Assembly (NCBI GenBank): GCA_004352715.1
Contig: SCFE01000071.1
Location: forward strand, 1,250,334 to 1,314,333
From: Hofstenia miamia
Taxonomy: Eukaryota > Xenacoelomorpha > Acoela
Length of the DNA: 64,000 bases
Direction of reading: 5' to 3'
The notes beneath the pieces are model-generated. The model saw only the letters and a list, made by a program, of their open reading frames with translations. It did no database searches and was not told the DNA's origin. Both the position numbers and the translations under genes were made by a program. Below, in pieces: positions 46,134-56,246 of this stretch. Every line of letters begins with the position of its first letter. Position 1 is the stretch's first letter.

Positions 46134-47047
46134 GTGAGATAATCTTTTATAGTAATAACAATCAATGTTGTCAAATACGTTGAAAAATGCGTAAAAAATG
46201 CGATATTTTCAAGTAAGTGACAATTTTTCTATTTTTAGTTAATAGTGAACGTTCAGTCAAGTAGGACAACCCACTCTAGTATATTACTTCTAGTCTAGCA
46301 TAGAACAAGAACTATGGTTGCCCCTGCCAGATATGGTCACCACACAGCACTAAAATAAAAAATCGTAAATAATATAGTAATCAAACAGTTCAATATTTTT
46401 GGAAATTGCAATCATAGTCATGCAAGTGCCATGCGTCAATTACATAATAATGTAAATAGAACTAAATTCTTGATTTGTACAAATTCTCCGCATTGCACCA
46501 AAATGTTCCACGGTGAACACAACACCGCACACACCTCCAAACTAGATTATTTTTGCTCGATTGCTGTTTAAGTAGAGTCGTGGATGCAGTTTGATTTAAC
46601 TAGAAGCTTAATCGAAAGTTACACAAAGACTTCACTCTTTCTTAAGTAATCAATTATCATTTGTCCATAAGATTGCAAAGCTAACTTTTCCGAATTGGCT
46701 CTGATATTCACACAAACTTTTATTTGTTTCCTCGATTTTAAGCATATAATTCAAAGATAGATATGAAATATAAATAGGAGTTAGTTATTTGATTTTATTC
46801 AACACGATTTCTGGTCATGTATACCAAATTTAACAATTACATCGAGAATTTAGTATGTCCAACGGAATTAAAATCCAAATAATTGCAGGTTTAGCTTCCG
46901 TCTCATTTCATAAAGAACGCCCATTTCAGTATAAGTTTAAGTTATATAATTTGGTTTTTCCGCCTAAATTCTTTCTAGAAGCATTAGGGCTGTAAAATTT
47001 TTCTTAAACATGTTTACTATGTATAATTACTAAGGTTGTCAAAAAAA

Positions 47048-47403
47048 CTCCGTATTTTCCAGCCAATGAGCCGATTTTCCTGGATCTAATTTTTTAACAT
47101 TATTTCGTGCGGTCGGCTTATTGGGCGAACAAGCTGTGATCGCGATCGCACCATCTCGATCACGATGTTGCCGGAAGTAAAGTACCATCTACAATTAAAT
47201 TTACATGACATTTACGTGAAACACGTAAAACTACTTTTACGGTACTTGAATAAACAGCAATAAAATTTTGATGAAACGAAAAATGATCATGAATAAACTA
47301 CCTCGGCATATTAGATGGTAATGTGTGAAAACCCTCATTTTCAGAGCAAAACAATAGCCTCGGCTTATTGGAAGGATCGGCTTATTGGCCGGAAAATAAG
47401 GGA
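47048..47403. mobile_element. small MITE with terminal inverted repeats
   Basis: The left end ctccgtattttccagccaat pairs with the right end attggccggaaaataaggga in reverse complement (imperfect, about 30 bp). A second inner ggcttattgg copy lies on each side. 356 bp, no coding sequence. Confidence 0.75.
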
Positions 47404-47567
47404 ATAAACATTTACTGACAATGTAAAACTTGATATGCAGTCACATTCTTACAAACATATATCTGGTAATCACCAAAAAATTTGCAAACAAATTAGGTTT
47501 TCATCTATTATTTTGGCTAATAAAATAACTTTAACATGTCTAATATTACCTCGACAGAATAGAAATA

Positions 47568-48235
47568 CAGTCAAGTTCGTTTAATCCGGATTCCTGGGGA
47601 CTGAAAATTTTATCAGGATTAAAAAAAAATCCGGATTATAGGAATTTCTATTGATTATGAATTAATAAGAATACATGTACATAGTTGGTATAAAGTTATA
47701 TAGAAATATATGGTTATAATGTATTTTAAAACGAGTTAAAGAATTGTAAAGTATGAAATAAAGTAAAAATTATAAAGTAGGTACTATATAAAGTATGTGA
47801 AATAAGCGATCACATTCAATATGTCAAGAGCATGATTTAAAGAAAAATCTGTAATTTTGCACTTTTTCTGAGATTTCAGAGAATATAAGAGGAGTTCGTC
47901 GTTCATTGAAACAATGTTCGAAAGGTGAACATCATCATTGCCTTGCTTGCCACCCTCGCGCGTTTAGCTTAGTTGTGGTATAGAGTAGGTAGGTAATGTA
48001 ACAGATACTCATGCGCCTAAAGCGGTAAATTAATTAAGACTCTAGTGCGTGGCGGCTCATGGCTAATATAAAAGCTTTTAATTCCAAGTATTCAGCAAGT
48101 AAGTAATGAGACGGCATGAAACAAACATACATTTGATTATCTGTAACAAATAAATTAATCCGAATTTGTATGGAATCAGAGAGAAAAATCATCCGGAATA
48201 GGCGAATATCCGGATTATAAAATCCGGATTGTAAG
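47568..48235. mobile_element. pogo/Tigger-like non-autonomous element (tentative)
   Basis: The left end cagtcaagttcgtttaatcc, next to a TA, has the look of pogo/Tigger termini. atccggatt is repeated at both ends (47583-47640 and 48170-48230), inverted on the right. The right terminus is not cleanly defined. No transposase inside. Confidence 0.6.
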
Positions 48236-48900
48236 CATATATTATTATGGAATAGATAGGGGGAAAATTTGGGACTTTGAAATTTGTTCTAAAACTAATT
48301 CTTGTGTCTGCAGTACATGCAAATAAGAATATTTTTTCAATGAGAAATCCGATTTTTGTAAAAATATTCAAATTCTTTTTATACTAGGTGTTCAGATAAG
48401 AAGGCGGTCTAATGCGCATGGGAACAACAACTACCCTGAAATATTTTGTTTTCGGAACAAACTGCAAAGACAGAGGTTGCCGAAAAAGAAAGTGGAGACA
48501 ATTCTCTATCTTGTGGTGTTTTCAAATTTTAAATATCTTCATTAGTTTGTGAATTATAAACGTTTAAAATATTTTTGGGAAAGCTATCAGAGTTTGAAAA
48601 ATTTATAGAGGAAATAGGGGTAAAGAAATCGCTTAAATGACTTTTCGCTTTGAAATAAATTTAAAGGATCATTTAAATGATTAATTTAAGGTGAAGTCAT
48701 TTGCGTTCACTTTTAAATATAAGCTCTGGTTTTTAATTCATTAAGGATACTGCATTCAAAAAAACTGAGTTGTTTTAAATAACTTACTTCTCAAAAACCA
48801 GTTTCTTGAGACAGCAATCATTGAAAAATGAAGTTAGAAAATCACAGAGATTTATAATACAATCTATATATGAAGTATTATTGCGTAAACATATTTTTAG

Positions 48901-49471
48901 GTTGGTTGCAGTTGTATTTCCATTAAAATACTCACAATTCAGTAAATCGATTGCAATTCAGCGATGTCTCATTGGGTCATGCTACATATTAGGCTTTATT
49001 ATACTAACATTAAGATTGTTAGCAACGGAGACTTCTCCATTCTCCCCGTGCTTCTACTACAATTTGAAAACTCTACTTATTTTATTAGCAATATTCATGC
49101 CGATACATACACTTGGGATTGTTGGCCAATACATTGTGATCATATATAAGATGAAGCAGCAAACCAATTGCGCAATCAACGCAAGGATGAAAGTTCAAAG
49201 ACGTTTGACAAAGTATTCGGTAATTCTAATTACAGAATTTATCATCTGCGCATATCCATCTTCTCTTTATTTCATTGCAAGCTCAGTGCAAGATTATTAC
49301 AAAATGAATTGGGGCTTGAGTATGGTTTCAAAAACATTCTGGGTTTGCACTGTTTTGCTGATGTCTTCATCTTTGTTCAATCCGATGATATACTTAACAC
49401 AAAACAGGAAAATTCGCGAGAAATTGCATGCATTGTTCCGAAGAGAAGCTAAAGCCAAGACTAAGCGATAA
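48901..49471 (+). CDS. class A GPCR, exon 2 (intact copy)
   Basis: Continues the receptor from the Arg of D-R-L: LVAVVFPLKYSQF (intracellular loop 2), TM4 (LIGSCYILGFIILTL; the usual Trp is absent), extracellular loop 2 with a Cys (SPFSPCFYY), TM5 (MPIHTLGIVGQYIVIIY, Pro kept), a basic loop 3 (MKVQRRLTK), TM6 (FIICAYPSSLYF, Cys-x-Tyr-Pro), TM7 (LLMSSSLFNPMIYL) and a basic C-terminal tail (REKLHALFRREAKAKTKR). With exon 1 the protein is 313 residues, normal for a short class A receptor. Acceptor AG is at 48899-48900. It sits on the strand opposite to ASCC3 inside the latter's intron. Confidence 0.9.
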
Positions 49472-50040
49472 CATAATGTGTGTTTTTAAACTTAAACTTT
49501 TGTAAATATTCTTTGGACTAACAAGAAATCATTACTTACATATATCTATTATCCCCTTTACCTTCAAAGGGATAATAATCCACAAAATTCGACAACTTTC
49601 TCATAATTTAAAATAACGAATATTTTCGTTTCGCCGTTTCGATGTTAAGAGGTACATTTTCATTCAAGTTTTGAAAAGTTGGTAACTCCAATAGCTTGCT
49701 TCAAATTATGTTTTTTTAGTCATTTGGGAATAATAATAACTTTAAAAAGTTAGAGTAATACTATTCAAAATAGAATGAAGTTACCATTGATTTATAGATA
49801 GATAGATGGATAGGAACAGATATTTATATAGAAAATGTCTACAATCTAAAACGTTAGCAAATGAGTAACAAGTATGTTGGCATAAAAGAGTAACTACATA
49901 CGATTTAACCAATTAAATTTATAATTTAGTTGCGATGCTGGGTGCGATATTAGCTTTTCGTCAACATATAGGTAGTCGCATTTTGTTTACGCAAATGTGG
50001 TCAGAAAATAATAGAAAATTTCTTGAACTGAAAAGATGCA
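49472..50040. other. intergenic sequence between GPCR copies
   Basis: No supported feature apart from a short gata-rich tract near 49795-49812. Confidence 0.6.
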
Positions 50041-50205
50041 GTATAATAGAAAAATTTGTGTAAAATTGTTCGACCAGTTTGATACAATGGCTATTAAAAT
50101 AACCAATTAAAGCAATGCTTTGAAAATCACTAAAGCGTTTATAAATACTAATTAGTGTTTGATACTTGAGTAATTGATTTTCAATAGCATATTTATTAGT
50201 GTCTC
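50040..50205 (+). promoter_or_regulatory. conserved upstream block, GPCR copy 4
   Basis: It matches the block before copy 3 (ttgttcgaccagtttgatac, aatggctattaaaataacca, tgatacttgagtaattgatt). No exon 1 follows, so the block is orphaned. Confidence 0.6.
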
Positions 50206-50211
50206 GCTATA

Positions 50212-50800
50212 TTAATGGTCCATAACTTCTATGCCCTTTGTAGAATTAACCTCGCCTCTAAAATGAATGCATGGGCAATACTTAGCGATTGGTGGAGAAT
50301 CTGTATAAATTAAGAAAAGCATTGTTCTAGATTTGGCTGCACTTGTCTCAAAATATAGTTCTAGATTTTTACTGTCACTCCAAAGTTTTTTAAATTGAAG
50401 CGATGAATTTGACCACGTCATTTGTTTTAGATGGGCTTCAATAATGACGTAATTCTCATCATACAATGGTAGTTGGTATTTAATACTTCTTTTGACAAGT
50501 TATATTTTTGCAATGGTGCCTTATGTTGGGCAGAGTCAAAGTTAGAACAGTACAAAATATCATACTTAAAAATAGGACTTTTAAATCGTTTGAAAATGCA
50601 TTTCAACATACAATATGATAAAAAGTAATTGTCCATGTAATTCAGTATCTTCGAAAATACGTGATTAGTGTATTGGAGATTATTAGTTATTTCAGCTAAG
50701 AACATGTTTTTTACAATTTTCTGAAAACGGCCAAAGTCACAACATTGAAAAGTAATTAGAAAATCCAAAGACTTATGAATTATGATCTTGTCTGTAAATG
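50212..50800 (-). pseudogene. unidentified frameshifted coding segment replacing GPCR copy 4 exon 1
   Basis: The minus strand from 50800 reads MSFTDKIIIHKSLDFLITFQ, then KYDILYCSNFDSAQHKAPLQ. After one frame change near 50450 it continues as VIIEAHLKQMTWSNSSLQFK, KLWSDSKNLELYFETSAAKS and IAKYCPCIHFRGEV, with a stop at 50212. About 195 residues with only one break and ordinary composition look like a former protein. I do not recognise the family. It occupies the place where exon 1 and most of the intron of GPCR copy 4 should be. Confidence 0.45.
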
Positions 50801-50831
50801 ACATATTACTGTGCAAACCTATAGTTTTAAG

Positions 50832-51398
50832 GTTGGTTGCGGTTGTATTTCCACTAAAATACTTACAATTCAGTAAATCTATTGCAATTCACCGATGTCT
50901 CATTGCATCATGTTACATATTGGTTTTCATTACGCTAATATTTCGACCTTCAACATCAGAGAATTCTGCAGTTGCCCCGTGCCTCCACTACAATATTAAA
51001 ACTCTAGTTATTTTATTAGTAATATTCGCTCCGATAAATACACTTGGAATTGTTGGTCAATACATTGTGATCATATATAAATGATAAAACAAACCAATTG
51101 CGCAATCAACGCAAGGATAAAAGTTCAAAGACGTTTGACAAAGTATTCCATCATTCTAACTACAGAATTTATCATCTGCGCATATCCATCTTTTTATTTG
51201 ATTGCAAGCTTAGTACAAGTTTACTACAAAATGAATTGGGGCTTGAGTATGGTTTCAAGCACATTCTGGCTTTGCACCGTTTTGCTGATGTCTTCATCGT
51301 TGTTCAACCCAATCATATACATTACACAAAAGAAGAAAATTCGTGAGCGATTGCATGCATGCTCCCAAAGAAGAGCTAAAGGCAAAACTAAGCAATAG
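50832..51398 (+). pseudogene. GPCR copy 4, exon 2 (frameshifted)
   Basis: Starts after AG at 50830-50831 with LVAVVFPLKYLQFSK and is close to exon 2 of the intact copy through TM5 (IFAPINTLGIVGQYIVIIYK). A 1-nt deletion then creates a TGA at 51082. The next frame carries MIKQTNCAINARIKVQRRLT, TM6 (FIICAYPSFYLI), TM7 (LLMSSSLFNPIIYI) and a basic tail. No exon 1 is present. Judging by sequence it is the youngest duplicate of copy 3. An aataaa lies near 51445. Confidence 0.85.
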
Positions 51399-51647
51399 CT
51401 TAAAGTGTGTTTCTAAACATAATTTTTTGTATATATTGTTTGCAATAAACAATAAATCATTAGTTACATACTTTCCTTCTCCCTCCTCCCCAATTTTGTA
51501 AGTTTATAAAAAACTGACACATAGGATTTGGAGTTAAGGTTCGAAAAGTTGGCGACTCCAGTATTTGCATCAAATGGTGTTTTTTGTTAGTCATTTTTGA
51601 TAAAAAAATTAGTGTAGTAATATTCAAAATAGAATTGATCTATATAT
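51399..51647. other. 3' flank of GPCR copy 4
   Basis: Shares short stretches (cgaaaagttgg, aactcca-ta-ttgc) with the 3' flank of copy 3 near 49672, consistent with a tandem duplication including the 3' flank. No other feature. Confidence 0.6.
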
Positions 51648-51956
51648 CAGAGATGAGATTCGAGTCCGGGTCCGGGTAATGGTCGGGTCCAAAAACAGTG
51701 AAAATACATGAAAATGACCGGGTCCGGGTATTGTCTTTGTACCCGGTTTCAGACCCGGCGTCTATGTAGGTTTTGCATGTATGGGAAACACGCGTGTTCA
51801 TGTTGTGAAATACCAGATTAAATTTAGGTGCAATAACTTTTGCGCGTGGCTATTACTTGATTGGTTAATAGTAATACGCGTGTTCATGTTGTGAAATTCC
51901 ACGTGGGAGAATGAAATGTAATAAATTTCACAAGCTGCACGTGTGTTGTGTAGTCA

Positions 51957-53800
51957 TGAGCGCTATTACCACAGATTTGAACCAGATTTCTCTGAAAGTT
52001 AAAGAAAATGTTTACAGTCTGGTTAACTCCAGCAGCAATGCAGAATGTTGGAAAACTTTCCGCGACATTTATGGCAAGAGAGGCAGCTAATCCCGGACAT
52101 TGCTTGTTGCAGTAAATTTCATAAATGCATCAAAACTGGTATTTTGGCTTTTTTTGACAGGTACGTTTTCGACTCAGTTTTTTTGGTATTTTTGTCAGCT
52201 TAGTTTTTCTGCAGTATTTTTTCTGCTTAGTTTTTTTTAGCTTCGTTTTTTAGCCTAGTTTTTTTGTAGTAATTTTTTGAGCTTATTTTAGGTGATTGCA
52301 AAGATGGAGGGCGAACATCGTGGGGAACTAGTAATTTGTCTAAACAAATGAATGAAGCCTGCAAAAAAAAAGTTGAAATAAGCATATCTCATTTTGCTAC
52401 ACCAAAACGATCAGTGAGCAAAGCAGACAAAAACAGTGTTGCAAGAGACTTGGTCAACCTTGCCGTGGGACAACTTTCTTTTCGCGTTTTGGCTGCACCA
52501 GTTTTTTAAAGATTTTGCTGATTGCATGCTACAGCTTGCGCAGTGACATCTGACCTTTGGAGTGAAAACAATGTGCAACAAAGTTACATTGATTTGTCCG
52601 TTTTTTGATTGATGCAAGACAGTCACATTAGCCTCCTGTTCTGAGTTTAAGAAGCAAAGAACGGCAATGAATATTCAACAAAAACTTGAACAAGAGCTCA
52701 TTGCATTTGGAATTCCAGTGGCTGTGACTACAGTTACCACTGACATGGGAGCTAGCATTGTAGCTGCAACAAGAAATGCAACCAGGGTTGATTGTGCATG
52801 ACACAGACTAAACACGTGTGTTGCAAATGCTTGTGAAATGCTGAAGTAGGAATTTGACGAAGTAGCACAGATCGATGACAACACAAATGCTTTGGTGAAA
52901 TTTGTGAAACACTCAACCAACATTTAGTCTGAGATCGAAGTGAGCCTCAAAACGGCGGGCTACAAGACGGTGGCGTGGTCTGAACGCCAAATTTGAAGCC
53001 ATTCTTCGCAATCTAGATGACGAATCAAAACTACGCTTGATTTTGCGCCAAAGAAAAAAAGAAAGCTTGATTGCTTGCACTGACAAAACTTTGGTCGAGG
53101 AAATGCTCTCAGTGTTGGAACCGCTTCCCTGGTATATTTGACTTGCTAGAATTTGCTGGGCAACTATCTCTCCAGAATTTTGCACTGGCATACTACACGC
53201 TTTGCAACTTCTGCCTTAACTGCATTGATGGTGACTCCCAAATTGTCAGCAGGTTCAAGTTTCTGTTGTTGACGTGTCTAGAGGCTAAGCTTTGGCCATC
53301 TCTTTCAATGCTCAATTGGACTGCCACGTTCTAGAAACATCAATGAGAAGGTTCTTGTTTGTTGACAACATCGTTGACCATAAAAACTTCTTGAATCAAG
53401 TTCAAAATGAAGACCTACCAAGTCGCACTGCACCACCACCTAATATTGGAGTTGTCATTGATACGCAGCAACTAACTGTTGCCCCGCCTCCTAAGAAAAA
53501 GAAAGTTTTTGACACTTTTGCAGCAAGTTGTTCTACTGTCGTTGCCAAGCCCTTGCAACATTCTGCAAGAAACAGACCTTGTTCTACTGAAAAACGCACT
53601 CAAAGCGGAGATAGCTGATTACATTATTGCAACCGACTAACAAATAGAAGATAATTTCAATCCGTTGAGTTTCTTGAGAATCAAAGCTAAAAAATTTCCT
53701 CTGCTAACTCAAATAGCAGACACTGTCTTGGTCGTTCCCGGCAGCGGCGCTCAGTCGGAGAGGGTGTACTCAAAGTGTGGACGTATTACTCTGAATGTGA
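51957..53800 (+). pseudogene. hAT transposase remnant
   Basis: Pieces in order: MSAITTDLNQISLKVKENVY, CWKTFRDIYGKRGS, a BED-finger-like ACCSKFHKC, TSNLSKQMNEACKKK, SDLWSENNVQQSYIDLS (the S-D-W-x-S block with the first catalytic Asp), VTTVTTDMGASIVAATR (second Asp region), DCA-x-HRLN, and near 53690-53790 FPLLTQIADTVLVVPGSGAQ followed by SERVYSKCGRITLN. The last is the C-terminal dimerisation block (LxxxAxxxLxxPxSSxxxERxFS). Many stops and frame changes; inactive. Confidence 0.8.
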
Positions 53801-53807
53801 TGCATAG

Positions 53808-54191
53808 TAGTGTTCTGGGGTCACGGCTTAGCCGTTAGCCGGTTGGTTACGCCAGAGTCATGGCCAACGGCTGGCTGTGGCCAAGGTTACGTTTTACGAT
53901 CAAAATCCCGGAGAGATATATTTCTGAACATTATGATCAACAATTTATTTCCATGGTTTATATTTGTATTTTTGATTTTTAAACGCTTTGACAATTTTCT
54001 TTGTTCAAACTATGAGCATGTTTTAATTCTTTGATTGAAAAAACAGTACTTCACTTAGTAGTGGTAAAAAATGGTAAAATCACGGCATTGCCGGCTACGG
54101 CTAAATCATTACGGCCAACGGCCGCTAAAGTCAAAATTTATTTTGGGTAGCTCGCTACGGTCAAGAAAATTGACTTGGCCGCAGAACACTA
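53808..54191. mobile_element. hAT-type MITE nested in the hAT transposase, 384 bp
   Basis: Terminal tagtgttctg (53808-53817) is mirrored as cagaacacta (54182-54191). The element is flanked by perfect 8-bp direct repeats atgcatag (53800-53807 and 54192-54199). The host reading frame (ITLNVMHR) resumes across the duplication. Internal ggccaacggc palindromes are present; no coding sequence. Confidence 0.9.
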
Positions 54192-54199
54192 ATGCATAG

Positions 54200-55492
54200 A
54201 TATAGAAAAACAACTAACGCATGAGAGTAAAATAACAATTAAATAGGTAATCACAAAAAAATGATTTTAGATTACCTGCTGAAGTATTTATATTGATGCA
54301 CATCCATTATTAACTAAAATAGAAAAACATTCTAGTTTTTGTTGCTTTTGATAGTGCAGAGTACTCTACGTGAAATAAAGTATTTCCTTAAATATCAAAT
54401 GAAACGTACATTCAAATGAATAAATTAATTTATTGTCAGCAGGGGCGGAGGCATAAACTTTAGGTGGGGAGCTATTGATGTAAATATTGTAAATACAGTG
54501 GGAATTGCAAGAGTATTTTATACGTTAACTAAAATAAAGTGTAAATCTTAACTAAACTAGAAATAAAACATTTTTTAAGGAACTAATTCGAGAGAATTCT
54601 AATGAAAATATATGAGCAATCAGAGAAATGTAGTTGGTTGTTTGATAATGTTTTTACGTTGTCAATTTAATGAAATATATGTAATACATTGTGTGAAAAT
54701 GTATGTATCTCATGAACTATATTAATTTAGTAATAAAAAAATATTATGTTTAATTTTTTCAAAATATCTTACCCCACATTAACATACACACCTAATATTA
54801 ACTTTTAATTATGTTAGAATCTGTCTATAATCTTGAACTTAGAAGTCGGCTGGGCTAGAGCCCTTTCTCATTCTCCGTAATTTTTTCTCAACATTTTCAT
54901 TATTATTTGAAAGAAACATCAAATGTTCTTTCGCTAATTTTGTTTCACATTTGTTTAGGATATTATGTTGCAAATTTTAAACAATTTTACATTTGAAACG
55001 ATATTGCGCAATCCTACGTCACACTAACTATATACGTGAAACATCAAACAACGGCTATTCGGCTATTCTATATAAACACCGATCCAAACGTACAATTTTT
55101 CTATTTGTGAAAGTGAATTTAACAGTATTAGAAAAGTTAATTCGCTAAAATTCCAAAATTAGCATGCACTTTGTCATTAATGTTATGATAATTGTTTTCA
55201 ACATAAAAAAATTTAAATATCACGACCGATTTCTACTAATTTACTAAAGTTCATGAATCTGTTAAAAGCAAGAATTCAGTTAATAAGGAATTTGCAGAAC
55301 TTAAGGATAATATTAGCGATGAAACGGATATTCTGTTAAAAGTTAGAAACATATCAGAAATTACGGCAATCGCCGAAATTAAATGAAAAGTTGATTTGTA
55401 TTTGGATGATCACAAAGACAAACAGGATGCTCTGACCGTAATAAGCGAGATATATTGAATTAGTTTATATGTTTAAACAAATGTAACGATGC
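54200..55492. other. AT-rich interior of the hAT element
   Basis: No recognisable coding sequence. A GC-richer start at about 54441 (caggggcggaggc) may mark another small insertion, but its other end is not evident. Confidence 0.45.
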
Positions 55493-55705
55493 GTGCGTCA
55501 GTCATTGCAAGATACAGCTATGCAAGAATTTGAATCATATCTAGAGACTGACGACAACCTGAAGTCGGAAGTGGAATCCAAGGACCCACTGAAATTCTGG
55601 AAACGTCATCATCTCTCTTTTCCTTTTGTCTTTCATAGCCAGAAAAGTCTACGTTATTTCTGCGAGCAAGAGGCACTAATCTATTGCTGGCCGTGTTATT
55701 ACTGA
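55493..55705 (+). pseudogene. hAT transposase C-terminal fragment
   Basis: The frame reads MQEFESYLETDDNLKSEVES, then KDPLKFWKRHHLSFP. This fits the E-L--Y------------DPL-WWK segment that precedes the dimerisation block in hAT transposases. The following conserved block is missing or degenerate (FCEQEALIYCW). It may belong to the same or a second hAT copy. Confidence 0.65.
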
Positions 55706-56097
55706 TGATCGGGCCTGCCTAAGTTCTGAGTCAGTCGAATTTTGCGTTGGTAATGAAGGAGGCCATGAAGAAAAATTTGTATAAGTTTTGTTTATTATAT
55801 TTTGCTTACGTTGTAAGAGCAGAAACAACCTGAAAGTTGGGTCGGGTCAAGCAAAAATTTGCAGGTCGGGTCAGTGAAAAACCCCGACCGATTACACCCC
55901 TGTATATTTAGAAATAAATTAATTTCATTGTTTTTTTTCATATAAAATTCTTCAAATATTGGCAAAATTTGTAATTAAATTGATAAATCTATGAAATCCA
56001 AAAGTGTTTCACAGTGCATAGTGGCTGTCGCTGCACTGTCCAATGACATTTTGACAGGTGGTGCTGTCGAACCATCAAATTGAACATTGCTTCAACA

Positions 56098-56114
56098 AAT
56101 ATATATATATATAT
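56098..56114. repeat. (TA)n microsatellite at an ASCC3 exon edge
   Basis: A perfect TA run immediately downstream (minus strand) of the last recognisable ASCC3 codons of exon 56133-56246. Confidence 0.95.
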
Positions 56115-56132
56115 GAATGAGAAGATGCTAAC

Positions 56133-56246
56133 GAATGCTGCATCGTTCAACACTGAGGTAGGTAGAGGCTGTAAATCGAGAAGATCAGTATGTGGTAGGT
56201 ACTCCGTTGGCAAAATCAACTTGCGAAATGAAAGTATTTCGGTAGA
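56133..56246 (-). CDS. ASCC3: ASCC3 exon: linker before helicase cassette 2
   Basis: It starts after AG at 56248-56247 in phase 0: STEILSFRKLILPTEYLPHT, then DLLDLQPLPTSVLNDAAF. The LxLPxxxxPHTxLLDLQPLPxxxL wording is specific to the ASCC3 linker between cassettes. The 3' border is uncertain. A GT at 56132-56131 after DAAF gives a 114-nt, phase 0 exon, but coding resemblance continues three to four more residues (VSIF) before a TA microsatellite. The next exon found begins in phase 1, so an exon of 3n+1 nt is missing. Confidence 0.8.

Larger units (their letters stand above)
46134..48900 (+). other. intron of GPCR copy 3
   Basis: A 2.77-kb phase 2 intron with GT-AG borders. It contains two small non-autonomous DNA elements (47048-47403 and about 47568-48235). 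The rest is unassigned. Confidence 0.85.
51648..55902 (+). mobile_element. hAT transposon, decayed and interrupted
   Basis: The left end cagagatgagattcgagtcc and right end cgattacacccctg (to 55902) are hAT-like termini in inverted orientation (CAGrGrTGnrAT). Subterminal gggtc-ggg repeats on both sides (gggtccgggtaatggtcggg left; aggtcgggtcagtgaaaaac right) support one element. It holds hAT transposase pieces at 51957-54230 and 55493-55705 and a nested MITE. No clear 8-bp target duplication was found at the outer ends. Confidence 0.65.
17439..56132 (-). other. ASCC3 giant intron (about 38.7 kb) hosting nested genes and transposons
   Basis: No ASCC3 coding sequence was recognised between these positions, although about 36 codons are missing between the flanking exons. 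The interval contains the plus-strand GPCR array (about 35.6-51.4 kb), many mobile elements and three large assembly gaps. The missing exon may lie in a gap, or the intron may be two introns. Confidence 0.75.

Noticed and set aside
50212-50800. Assignment of the unknown segment to the RAD9/HUS1/RAD1 clamp family
   Set aside because: Spacing of a Cys-rich stretch looked superficially similar, but the conserved clamp motifs are missing.
52411-53191. Minus-strand frames over the hAT region
   Set aside because: Shadows; the plus strand carries the ordered hAT transposase motifs.
55985-56095. Minus-strand stretch after the ASCC3 linker exon (FDGSTAPPVKMSLDSAATAT) as a possible exon extension
   Set aside because: It is out of frame with the exon, separated by a TA microsatellite, and does not resemble ASCC3.
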